Below are positions 44,273-53,400 of a stretch of 64,000 nt of DNA, piece after piece. The DNA lies in NCBI RefSeq assembly GCF_022023855.1, contig NZ_CP059449.1, forward strand, positions 2,746,414 to 2,810,413, read 5' to 3'. Both the position numbers and the translations under genes were made by a program. Origin of the DNA: Azospirillum brasilense (GTDB lineage: Bacteria; Pseudomonadota; Alphaproteobacteria; Azospirillales; Azospirillaceae). Numbering within the stretch: position 1 is the stretch's first letter; the number at the start of each line of letters is the position of its first letter. The notes under the pieces were generated by a model that was given only the letters and a program-made list of their open reading frames with translations, did no database searches and was not told where the DNA came from.

Positions 44273-44312
44273 CGCTTTTCCATCCGGACCGCAGATCACC
44301 GGACCGCAGTTG

Positions 44313-45092
44313 TTACGCCAGGGCCACCGGGCTCGGCATGAAGACCGCGCGCGAGATCGCCGCCTGGATCGCCTCGTTGGTGAAGGGCTTGCGGACGATC
44401 TGGCCGAGATGGCGGGCGTCCGCCTCCTCCAGGTCGCCGTCGAAGGCCGTGACAAAAATGGTCCGCATGGCGCGCTTCTGGCGCAGCCGGCGGGCGACCT
44501 CGACCCCGCTGCCGCCATCGGCCAGCCGGACGTCGAGCAGGGCCAGCGTCGGCTTCTCGGCCTCCAGCAGTTCCAGGGCCTCCTGCTCGTTGTTGGCGGT
44601 GCCGCAGACGACGTGGCCCATGTCGGTGACCAGCGAGCCGATCTCCATCGCCAGGATCGGGTTGTCCTCGACCACCAGCACCCGCTGGGTCAGGGCGTTG
44701 CGCACCTTGTCGCGGGCGACGGTCAGCCGGTCCTGGCCCTCCGGCGCGGGGATCTGGAGCACCTGGGCGGCTTCGGGAACCGTCAGCCCTTCCAGCGTGA
44801 TCAGCAGATACATGCGCCGCTCGCCTTCCGGCAGGGACGCCAGCGCCCGTTCGATGGGGTGCGGCGACGGGGTCGGTAGCCCGTCCCCGTCCTCGTCGAA
44901 CAGCAGATTCAGCAGGGCATAGAGCGGCACCCGCGCCCCGGCTTCCAGTCCGAAGCGGGACGGGGCCATCACGGCGACCTCGACGCAGCGCGTCACGAGA
45001 TCGTCACCGCGTTCGGTCGCTCCGGTCAGCGCGCGCGCATAGCGGCGCAGGTAGGGGAGATGATCGTAAAGCTGGCGTGCGTAGACTCGCAT
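44313..45092 (-). CDS. phyR: PhyR-type general stress response regulator
   Basis: 259 residues with the inverted PhyR layout: an N-terminal sigma-factor-like part (sigma2-like HLPYLRRYARALTG near 11 and sigma4-like LPEGERRMYLLITLEGLTVPEAAQVLQ near 87) and a C-terminal receiver (E142/D143, phospho-acceptor D187, RKPF near 235). On phosphorylation PhyR binds the anti-sigma factor NepR and frees EcfG. Neither nepR nor ecfG is nearby, so this copy is an orphan or a paralog. Confidence 0.9.
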   Translation of the reverse strand: MRVYARQLYDHLPYLRRYARALTGATERGDDLVTRCVEVAVMAPSRFGLEAGARVPLYALLNLLFDEDGDGLPTPSPHPIERALASLPEGERRMYLLITLEGLTVPEAAQVLQIPAPEGQDRLTVARDKVRNALTQRVLVVEDNPILAMEIGSLVTDMGHVVCGTANNEQEALELLEAEKPTLALLDVRLADGGSGVEVARRLRQKRAMRTIFVTAFDGDLEEADARHLGQIVRKPFTNEAIQAAISRAVFMPSPVALA

Positions 45093-45286
45093 GACCCGTT
45101 CTTCCGCGCCGGTGGGTGGGTCCTTCCGGCCTTCGGCACCGAGGGGCGCTGGCCGGTCGGCTTGATTAATAACTTGTTAACACTCTGAAACACTATCACG
45201 CCCCCCAAGGAGGGCGAACCGAAAAAAAGGCCGAGTCCCCCTTCCCCCGTTGGCAGAGGCCAGATGGCCGAACCGGACCGCAGGAT

Positions 45287-45838
45287 CTACCGCGCCTGCT
45301 CCCGCTGCTGGCGCGACCGCCACTGCCAGGGCTTCTCCACCTGACCCGCCCACAGACCCAACCGGCGGCTCTGCGCGAAGGCCTCGCTGGACGCATACGC
45401 CGGCGACAGGCTGCGGTAGGCGAAGGCCCAGCCGCGCGCCACCATGGCCGCCCCCAGATCGACGCCGAGAACCCGGCATTCACCCAATTGCTGGCCGTTG
45501 CGGTCGCGTTCGGCGATGGTGCAGGTCACCTCCTGGTCCTTGATCAGGCTGGCCAGCACCGCGGTGGCGATGCGGAAGCAATCGAGTTCGTGCCCGTAAC
45601 GGTTCCGGCATTTCTGCCCGACGTCGGGGGCGTCGATCCCCATAAGGCGAACCGGTGCACCCTTGATGGAAAGTGTATCGCCCTCCATGGCGACACCCTG
45701 TCCTTTTAGCGTTTCATTGGGGGTGTTGGCGACCTTGCCTTTGGTCGTCCCTCCCTGGGCATACACCGTTCCGGTTGAGCCGACGAGGAGAATCGCCACT
45801 AAAAGGCTGCGCCAGTCAGAGCAAGGTCGGCGCATCAT
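45287..45838 (-). CDS. Secreted thermonuclease-like protein (SNase fold)
   Basis: 183 residues with an export signal (SDWRSLLVAILLVGSTGTVYAQ) and an SNase-type core: GDTLSIKGAPVRLMGIDAPDVGQKC near 55 and later AMVARGWAFAYRSLSPAYASSEAFAQSRRLGLWAG. The start is uncertain (ATGs at 45835, 45838, 45850). Its first 23 codons overlap the 3' end of the SRAP gene, so both lie on one transcript. Confidence 0.85.
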   Translation of the reverse strand: MMRRPCSDWRSLLVAILLVGSTGTVYAQGGTTKGKVANTPNETLKGQGVAMEGDTLSIKGAPVRLMGIDAPDVGQKCRNRYGHELDCFRIATAVLASLIKDQEVTCTIAERDRNGQQLGECRVLGVDLGAAMVARGWAFAYRSLSPAYASSEAFAQSRRLGLWAGQVEKPWQWRSRQQREQAR

Positions 45839-46526
45839 CGGGCGGTGCATCGTCCAAGGGAGCCGCGCACGCCTCGTCGTCGTTGCGCACGTTGTTGACG
45901 CGCGGTCCCACCGGATGGGCCTCCAGCAGCGCGTCGGGCACCGGCTTCAGAAGCCCCTCCAGCACCGGCAGCGGGGCGGAGGGGTCCAGCCACAGGTCCC
46001 AGTCCGTCTCGTCCAGGATCACCGGCATGCGCTCGTGCAGCGGCTTCAGCACCGCGTTCGCCGTGGTGGTGACGATGGTCAGAGTCTCCAGGGGCTCCGC
46101 AGGGGCCGGGCCGCCCTTCGGGCCGTTCCAGCGCTCCCACAAGCCGGCGAAGGCGAAGGGCGCGCGGTCGCGGCGGCGGATGGCGTAGCCCTGCTTGCGC
46201 TTGCCCTCGGCCTTCCACTCATAGAAACCGTCCACGGGAACCAGGCAGCGCCGCTTGCGGAAGGCCTCCCGAAAGGACGGCTTCTCGGCCAGCGTCTCCC
46301 CGCGCGCGTTGATCAGCCGCGCGCCGATAGACGGGTCGTCCGCCCAGAAGGGGACGAGGCCCCAGCGCAAGGTGACCAGATGGCGCCCATCCTCCTCCCG
46401 CCGCACGGCGGGCACCGGCTGGGTGGGAGCCACGTTCCAGCGGGGCTGGAGGTTCGGCAGTTCGGGGAAGCCGAACAGCCGCTGAACCTCCGCGGCCGGC
46501 GTGGCGAGTATCATGCGTCCGCACAT
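45816..46526 (-). CDS. SOS response-associated peptidase (YedK/HMCES)
   Basis: 236 residues beginning MCGRMI, with the catalytic Cys2 exposed after Met removal. NARGET near 100, FRKRRCLVPVDGFYEWK near 115 (Glu of the active site) and HERMPVIL near 167 complete the SRAP pattern. The family makes protective thiazolidine crosslinks with abasic sites in single-stranded DNA. The acidic tail (DDEACAAPLDDAPPDD) lies in the overlap with the nuclease. Confidence 0.93.
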   Translation of the reverse strand: MCGRMILATPAAEVQRLFGFPELPNLQPRWNVAPTQPVPAVRREEDGRHLVTLRWGLVPFWADDPSIGARLINARGETLAEKPSFREAFRKRRCLVPVDGFYEWKAEGKRKQGYAIRRRDRAPFAFAGLWERWNGPKGGPAPAEPLETLTIVTTTANAVLKPLHERMPVILDETDWDLWLDPSAPLPVLEGLLKPVPDALLEAHPVGPRVNNVRNDDEACAAPLDDAPPDDAPTLL

Positions 46527-46668
46527 GGCCTAAGAATAGGTGGCTCCACGCCCCCACGCCACCGCCGGCTTATGCCCAACCGAGGGTTTTCGCCGGCCAA
46601 GGCTCCGCCTATCTTCTCCGGGTGTTTCTCCACGCGACAGGCCCGCGCAACAGGAAAGACCCCGCCCC

Positions 46669-48987
46669 ATGATGAAGTTCGGTATCGGCCAGCCGGTCCC
46701 CCGCACCGAAGACGCGCGCCTGCTGACCGGCGGCGGGCGCTACACCGACGACGTGTCGCTTCCCGGCCAGACCTACGCGGTCTTCGTGCGCTCCCCCCAC
46801 GCCCACGCCGACATCCGCGGGATCGACGCGGCGGAGGCGGCGGCGCAGCCGGGGGTGCTCGGCGTCTTCACCGTCGCGGACCTGGAGGCGGACGGCATCC
46901 AGCCGATTCCCTGCGCCGCGGCGCTGACCCAGCGCGACGGCTCCCCCTACGTCGCCCCGCCCCGCCCGGCGCTGGCCAAGGGACGGGTGCGCCATGTCGG
47001 CGATCCGGTCGCCGTGGTGGTGGCCGAAACACTGGACGCCGCCCGCGACGCGGCGGAGCTGGTGATGGTCGATTACGACGACCGGCCCGCCATCACCGGG
47101 ACGGCGGAGGCGCTGGAGGCGGGCCGCCCGCAGGTGTGGGACGAGGCGCCGGGCAACCTCTGCTTCGACTGGGAGCAGGGCGAGGAGGAGGCGGTGGAGT
47201 CGGCGATTGCCAAGGCCGCCCGTGTGGTGGAGCTGGAGATCGTCAACAACCGCGTCGTCGCCAACCCGATGGAGGGCCGCGCCTGCCTCGCCGCGGTGGA
47301 GGCGGAGACCGGGCGGCTGGTCATCTACGTCACCAGCCAGGGCGTGCACGGGCTGCGCAAGCAGTTCGCCCAGCTCTTCGGCCTGCCGGAAGCGAAATTC
47401 CGCGTCGTCACCACCGACGTCGGCGGCGGCTTCGGCATGAAGCTGTTCAACTACCCGGAATACATGGTCTGCCTGTTCGCCGCGCGCCGCCTGAACCGGC
47501 CGGTGAAATGGGCGGCGGAGCGGACCGAGGGCTTCCTCAGCGACGATCACGGGCGCGACCATGTCAGCCGCGCCCGGCTGGCGCTGGACGGCGACGGGCG
47601 CTTCCTCGGGCTGCGGGTGGACACCGTCGCCAACCTGGGGGCCTACCTGTCGAACTATGGCCCCTTCATCCCGACCGACGCGGGGTCGGCGATGCTCGTC
47701 GGCTCCTACACCACGCCGGCGGTCTATGTGCGGGTGAAGGGCGTCTTCACCAACACCCAGCCGGTGGATGCCTACCGCGGCGCCGGTCGTCCGGAGGCGG
47801 CCTATCTGCTGGAGCGGCTGATCGACCATGCCGGGCGCGTCACCGGCCTCGGCCCGGCGGAGATCCGGCGGCGCAACTTCATCCCGCCCACCGCCATGCC
47901 CTACGCCACCCCGATGGGCCAGACCTACGACACCGGCGAATTCGAGCAGAATCTGCGCGACGGGCTGGAGCTGTCCGATCACGCCGGCCTGCCCGCCCGC
48001 AAGGCGGCGGCGAAAGCCCGCGGGAGGCTGCGCGGGGCCGGGATCGCCACCTACATCGAGGCCTGCGCGGGCGGTGGAGCGGAGCAGGCGACGGTGCAGG
48101 TCAACGGCGACGGGCGCATCGTCCTGATGATCGGCACCCAGACCAACGGCCAAGGCCACGAGACCGCCTATAAACAGATCATCGCCGACCGGCTGGGCGT
48201 CCCGCCGGAGGATGTGGAGGTGATCCAGGGCGACACCGACCGCGTGTCCTGGGGGGCCGGCACCGGCGGCTCCCGCTCCGTCCCGGTGGGCGGGGCGGCG
48301 CTGGCCGAGGGCGCGGCGCGGGTTGTGACCAAGGCGACCGAGGTCGCTGCCGACCTGCTGGAGACCGCCGCGGTGGACGTTGAGTTCGTCGAGGGCCGCT
48401 TCAGCGTCGTCGGCACCGACCGCAGCGTCTCCTTCAAGGAGGTGGCCGCCAAAGCCGCCGCCCAAGGCCCCATCGCCTTCACCGAGGTGGCCCGCTGGAC
48501 TCCGCCGGCCAACACCTTCCCCAACGGTTGCCACGTGGCGGAGGTCGAGGTCGATCCCGACACCGGGGAGGTCGAGGTCGTCGGCTACACCGTCGTGGAC
48601 GATTTCGGGACGGTGGTGAACCCGCTGCTGGTCATGGGTCAGGTCCATGGGGGCGTCGCCCAGGGCATCGGGCAGGCGCTTCAGGAGCGGGTGGTCTTCG
48701 ACCCGGACAGCGGCCAGCTGCTCAGTGGCTCCTTCATGGACTACCAGATGCCGCGCGCGGTGGACGTGCCGGACATCCGCATCAAGCTGAACTGCGTGCC
48801 CAGCACCACCAACGCGCTGGGCATGAAGGGCGCCGGCGAGGCCGGGGCCATCGGCGCGCCGCCTGCGGTCATCAACGCCCTGGTGGACGCGCTGTCGGAC
48901 TACGGCATCCACCACATCGACATGCCGGCGACCCCGCTCTCCGTGTGGACGGCGATCCAGGCCCGAAGCAAAGCCGCCGCTGAATAA
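46669..48987 (+). CDS. Xanthine dehydrogenase-family molybdopterin-binding subunit
   Basis: 772 residues, the large catalytic subunit of aldehyde/CO dehydrogenase-type hydroxylases. GGGRYTDDVSLPGQTYAVFVRSPHAHA near 23 and the molybdenum-binding part VTTDVGGGFGMK near 260, AYRGAGRPEAAY near 365 and catalytic Glu in MKGAGEAGAIGAPPA near 730 are intact. Partner subunits for FAD and 2Fe-2S are not adjacent. Substrate unknown. Confidence 0.9.
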   Translation: MMKFGIGQPVPRTEDARLLTGGGRYTDDVSLPGQTYAVFVRSPHAHADIRGIDAAEAAAQPGVLGVFTVADLEADGIQPIPCAAALTQRDGSPYVAPPRPALAKGRVRHVGDPVAVVVAETLDAARDAAELVMVDYDDRPAITGTAEALEAGRPQVWDEAPGNLCFDWEQGEEEAVESAIAKAARVVELEIVNNRVVANPMEGRACLAAVEAETGRLVIYVTSQGVHGLRKQFAQLFGLPEAKFRVVTTDVGGGFGMKLFNYPEYMVCLFAARRLNRPVKWAAERTEGFLSDDHGRDHVSRARLALDGDGRFLGLRVDTVANLGAYLSNYGPFIPTDAGSAMLVGSYTTPAVYVRVKGVFTNTQPVDAYRGAGRPEAAYLLERLIDHAGRVTGLGPAEIRRRNFIPPTAMPYATPMGQTYDTGEFEQNLRDGLELSDHAGLPARKAAAKARGRLRGAGIATYIEACAGGGAEQATVQVNGDGRIVLMIGTQTNGQGHETAYKQIIADRLGVPPEDVEVIQGDTDRVSWGAGTGGSRSVPVGGAALAEGAARVVTKATEVAADLLETAAVDVEFVEGRFSVVGTDRSVSFKEVAAKAAAQGPIAFTEVARWTPPANTFPNGCHVAEVEVDPDTGEVEVVGYTVVDDFGTVVNPLLVMGQVHGGVAQGIGQALQERVVFDPDSGQLLSGSFMDYQMPRAVDVPDIRIKLNCVPSTTNALGMKGAGEAGAIGAPPAVINALVDALSDYGIHHIDMPATPLSVWTAIQARSKAAAE

Positions 48988-49132
48988 CCAAAACCCGAAC
49001 AATGAAGAACGGAGTAATGACGTCATAGGCCCTATTTCCAAACCCGATGTCACACCTTGCTTTGAATAAATTTGAGACAATATACGTACTATAAAGAGTT
49101 AGATTTAGCATAACCCCACGAAAGAAACGGGC
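48988..49132. other. AT-rich gap before the EAL gene
   Basis: Markedly AT-rich for this genome (stretches such as TTTGAATAAATTTGAG and TATAAAGAGTTAGATTTAGC). It probably holds the EAL gene promoter; no single promoter could be fixed. Confidence 0.45.
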
Positions 49133-49927
49133 ATGACGGCGGAGCAGATCAGGGGCGGAAAGTGCGGCGGGCAGTGCGCCGAGGGATTGGGGTTCGACTT
49201 CACCATGGCCTTCCAGCCGATCGTCGATGTCGGTGATGGGCTCGGCGGGGGGCGGCCGTGGGCGCACGAGGCGCTCGTGCGCGGCCTCGACGGCCAGGGG
49301 GCGGGCTGGGTGCTGGGTCAGGTGACCGAGGCGAACCGCTACGCCTTCGATCAGGCCTGTCGGGTCAAGGCCATCGAGCTGGCCGCCAGCCTCGGCATGG
49401 GCCAGCAGCCCGACACCCGGCTGTCGATCAATTTCCTTCCCAACGCCGTCTACCAGCCCGAAGCCTGTATCCGCGCCACGCTGGCCGCCGCCAAGCGCAC
49501 CGGTTTCCCGCCGGAGCGCATCATCTTCGAGGTGACGGAGAACGAGCGGGTCGTCGACGGCGCCCATCTGAAGGCCATCTTCACCGAATACAAGCGCCAG
49601 GGCTTCCACACCGCCATCGATGATTTCGGCTCGGGCTATTCCGGCCTGAACCTGCTCGCCGAATTCCAGCCGGACATCATCAAGCTGGACATGGAACTGA
49701 CACGCTCGATCGACACCGACCGCACCCGCCGCAGCATCGTCGGCGCGATCCTCACCGTGTGCCGCGATCTCGGCATCACCCCGGTGGCCGAGGGCATCGA
49801 AACGCCCGGCGAGGCAAAGGCGCTGCGCGATCTGGGGATCACGCTGATGCAGGGCTATCTGTTCGCCCGCCCGGCGGTGGAACGGCTGGTGTCGCCCGCC
49901 ATGGATTTCGAACCGGCGGTGGCCTGA
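49133..49927 (+). CDS. EAL-domain c-di-GMP phosphodiesterase
   Basis: 264 residues, a stand-alone EAL domain. The motif is HEALVRG near 45; other catalytic residues are visible in SINFLPN near 99, FEVTENE near 126, DDFGSGYSGLNLL near 163, IKLDMEL near 184 and AEGIETPGEAK near 221. All metal and base residues appear to be present, so hydrolysis of c-di-GMP to pGpG is expected. No sensor or membrane domain. Confidence 0.93.
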   Translation: MTAEQIRGGKCGGQCAEGLGFDFTMAFQPIVDVGDGLGGGRPWAHEALVRGLDGQGAGWVLGQVTEANRYAFDQACRVKAIELAASLGMGQQPDTRLSINFLPNAVYQPEACIRATLAAAKRTGFPPERIIFEVTENERVVDGAHLKAIFTEYKRQGFHTAIDDFGSGYSGLNLLAEFQPDIIKLDMELTRSIDTDRTRRSIVGAILTVCRDLGITPVAEGIETPGEAKALRDLGITLMQGYLFARPAVERLVSPAMDFEPAVA

Positions 49928-49940
49928 GAACAGTGGCCTA

Positions 49941-50264
49941 TCACAGCATCCGCGGGCGGCGCACCGCCCGCGGCCGGGGGGCGGCGTAACGCCCCCGTTG
50001 CTCGGTCGCGAGGGTCAGCGCCTCGTGCGCGATCAGGCGGCGATAGTCGCGGTCCACCCGCGAGAACATGGCAAAGGCGAACTTCACCGCGTCGGGGGTC
50101 GGGCTTGTGGCCGCCTCGTGGAGCGCGTTGCGCAGCATGCGCAACTCCAGCACGCCTTTGACGCAGATGCGCTCGACCGCCTGAGCCAGGATGTCGATCG
50201 AACACAGGGACGCCTCGTCGTCGAGTCGGTACTGCACCCGTCCCCTGCCAGGAAGAACCGTCAC
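49941..50264 (-). CDS. Hypothetical protein, 107 aa
   Basis: Not recognised. Starts at a GTG (TVLPGRGRVQYRLDDEASLCSI) without a clear ribosome-binding site, so the start is uncertain. Two cysteines, a helical middle region and a basic C-tail (RYAAPRPRAVRRPRML). It converges on the EAL gene with a 13-bp gap. Confidence 0.45.
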   Translation of the reverse strand: MTVLPGRGRVQYRLDDEASLCSIDILAQAVERICVKGVLELRMLRNALHEAATSPTPDAVKFAFAMFSRVDRDYRRLIAHEALTLATEQRGRYAAPRPRAVRRPRML

Positions 50265-50346
50265 GGACCGGCGCGGTTCTAGCTTGGGCTGGGCGGGAAT
50301 GCCAGCGTTTCGGTGAGGTGGTGATGGGGGAGTGGTTGCTACGAGC

Positions 50347-50427
50347 CCCCCTCCCGACCTCCCCCCGCTGCGCAGGGGGAGGAGTTAAGCCCTCCCCTGC
50401 AAAGCGGGGGAGGGTTTGGGTGGGGGC
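50347..50427. repeat. Double GC-rich palindromic repeat
   Basis: Two hairpins in tandem: CCTCCCCCCGC-TG-CGCAGGGGGAGG, and CCCTCCCC-GCAAA-GCGGGGGAGGG followed by TTTGGGTGGGGG. Same family as the elements at 7789, 22593 and 61577. It lies just past the end of the GH13-GlgE gene. Confidence 0.72.
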
Positions 50428-50446
50428 CCTACGCGCCCCCTTTCCC

Positions 50447-53400
50447 TTACCGCCCCGGCGGACGGATGCGCCAGATCGCCGCCGGGTTCTGCTGCGGGTC
50501 CAGCCAGACATGCTGGAACTTGCCGATCCAGGTGAAGCGCTGGCCGGTGAACAGATCCTCCACCTGGACATGGGCGCCGTCGTCCAACCCCAACTCCCAC
50601 AGCGGAACTTCGATGGTGCCGCCATGGCCGTTGTGCGGGTCGAGGTTCACCGCGATCAGTATGACGTTGTCCTTGCTCTCCGTCATCTTGCCGTAGAGCA
50701 GGATGTTGTCGTCATAGGCGTTGTAGAACTTCAGGTTCGTGAATTTGTGGAGCGCCGGGTTCTCCGCGCGGATCTTGTTCAGCCGCGTCACGTAGTCGAC
50801 GATGTTGCCGGGCTTGTTCCAGTCCCAGTGCCGGATCTCGTATTTTTCGGAGTGGTTGTACTCCTCCTTGCCTGGATAGGGGTCGGCCTCGCAGACGAAA
50901 TACGGGGCGTAGAGACCGTAGACGCCCGACAAGGTGCCGGCCAGCACGGCGCGCATCATATGCGCCGGCCGGCCGCCATGGACCAGGATCGGCGGCAGGA
51001 TGTCCGGCGTGTTGGCGAAGAAGTTGGGCTGCATGTAGTCCTTGGACTCGCCCTGGGTCAGCTCCGTCAGATACTCGGTCAGTTCCGCCTTGGTGTTGCG
51101 CCACGTGAAGTAGCTGTAGGACTGGGTGAAGCCGATCTTCGCAAGCCGCCGCATCAGCTTGGGCCGGGTGAAGGCCTCGGCCAGGAACAGCGCGTCGGGG
51201 AAGCGGTCCTGCACCTCGCGGATCATCCATTCCCAGAAGGGGAAGGGCTTGGTGTGCGGGTTGTCGACGCGGAAGATGCGCACCCCCTCGTCGCACCAGA
51301 ACAGCACGACGTCGCGCAGCGCGTACCACAGGTCCGGATAGGCCTCGCGGTAGAAGCTGACGTTGACGATGTCCTGGTACTTCTTCGGCGGGTTCTCGGC
51401 GTAACGGATCGTGCCGTCGGGGCGCCAGTAGAACCATTGCGGGTGCGACTTGATCCAGGGATGGTCGGGGGAGCACTGGACGGCGAAGTCCAGCGCGATC
51501 TCGATGCCGTGCCGCCGCGCCTCCTTGACCAGCCGGCGGAAGCCGTCGAAGTCGCCGATCATCGGGTCGATGTCGGCGTGCCCGCCCTCCGTCGCGCCGA
51601 TGGCGTAGGGTACACCGGGATCGTTCGGGCCGGGGTTCAGCGTGTTGTTGCGTCCCTTGCGGAAGCTGCGCCCGATCGGGTGGATCGGCGGGAAGTACAG
51701 CACGTCGAAGCCCATGCCCCGGATGAAGGGCAGCATGGTCGACACGTCGTCAAAGGTGCCGGGCCGCGACGGGTCCGGCGAGGCCGAGCGCGGGAAGATC
51801 TCGAACCACGCGGAGTAGCGGGCCGCGGTGCGGTCCACATAGACCTCCAGGTCGCAGCCGTAGCGGGACAGATATTGCCGCTCGCCATACTTCGCCATGG
51901 CGTGGCGCGGTTCGTCCGACAGGGCGTAGGCGATCAGCTCCGGCCCATGGAGGCTGGTCATCCGCTCCACCACCCGCTCCAGCGCGGCACGGCCCTCGCC
52001 TTCATTCTGCCCGACCGCGTGCTCGACGAAGCGGCGGCCTTCGATCAGTTCCAGGCTCACGTCCATCCCGACGTCGTGCTTCTTCTTGAAGTCGGCGCGC
52101 CAGCTCTCCCAGACGTCGCGCCACGCCAGGATGCTGTATTGGTAGCGCGTGTTGCGGGTCAGCGGAAGCTTGCCCACCCAGCGGTCGTTGTCGACGAAGG
52201 TCATGGGCACCTCGCGCCATTCCTCCTCGTCGACCGGGCGGTAGGTGACGGCGGCGCCCAGGACGAAGGTGCCGTCGGTGTAGATGTCCGCCCACACCTC
52301 CATCACGTCGCCGACCACCCGCTTCACCGGGAAACGACCGCCGTCCAACTCCGGATAGACGTTCTCGATGGTGACGCGGCGGGAGGCCAGTTCGTCCATC
52401 CAGGCGCGGGTGCCGGCGTCGTGCTCCGCCCCGCGTTCGCCCAGATGGTTCAGTTCGATGGGGCGGCTCTGCGCCGGGCGGGCGCGGAAGACGCGCATCT
52501 CCAGCGGGCGCAGGCGCAGGTCGCGGCCCGGCTCGAAGGGCAGCGGTTCGGCCTCCGGGGTCACGTCCTCGAAATCGGCGAAACCGCCACCGGTGCTGGC
52601 CAGCAGCGGGCCGGGATCGATGGCATGGGGCTGGTTCTCGTCCGGGTTGATGAGCAGGACGGAGCAACTCTCCCCGCTTCCGTTGGCCCAGCCGCCGGTG
52701 CCGCGGATCAGCCCGATCACCGGATTGTGGGGAGAGGTGACACGCCGCTGCGGCCCTTCGACATTCAGCGCCGGGCTGTCCGCCTTCATCGCGTTGACCG
52801 CCCCGATGAAGCCGGTCAGGTCGAGCTTCGGGTCCTCCCAATCGTCCGGCGTGGTGCTCACCACGTCCAGCTTGCGGGTGAAGCCGTACTCGTACCCCAC
52901 CGGCATCATCACGCCGGTCGAGAAGGAGGCGGCGAACAGGTAGTGCATCTTCAGCTGGGCGGCCAGCCGCTCGGTGTCCTGGCTGCCGACCTCGGCCGCC
53001 AGACGGTCGGTGTCGTGGCTTTCCGGGAAGGCGATGGAGGGGGCGATCCAGCGGAACTCGTCATACTGGTCGAGCAGCCAGTCGGACTTGAAGTCCCACC
53101 ATTTGGCGCTGTTGAACAGGAAGTCGAAACCCGCCCCGCACAGGTCGCGCACCTGCTCCACCGTGCAACCCAGCGTCTCGGCGAAGAACTTCACCTCCGG
53201 ATCGGCCTCGCGGGAGCGGTCGATCAGCGTCTTCCACACCTCCGCCGGGATCTGGTAGGCGGCGTCGCAGCGGAAGCCCTTTACCCCGAGGCCGATGTAA
53301 TGGCGCAAATAGCGGGTCCAATAGTCGGTCAGGCCCGCCCGGACATCCGCCCGCTCGTAGTCGAGCATGGCGAGGTCGCCCCAGATGGTCACCCGCGATG

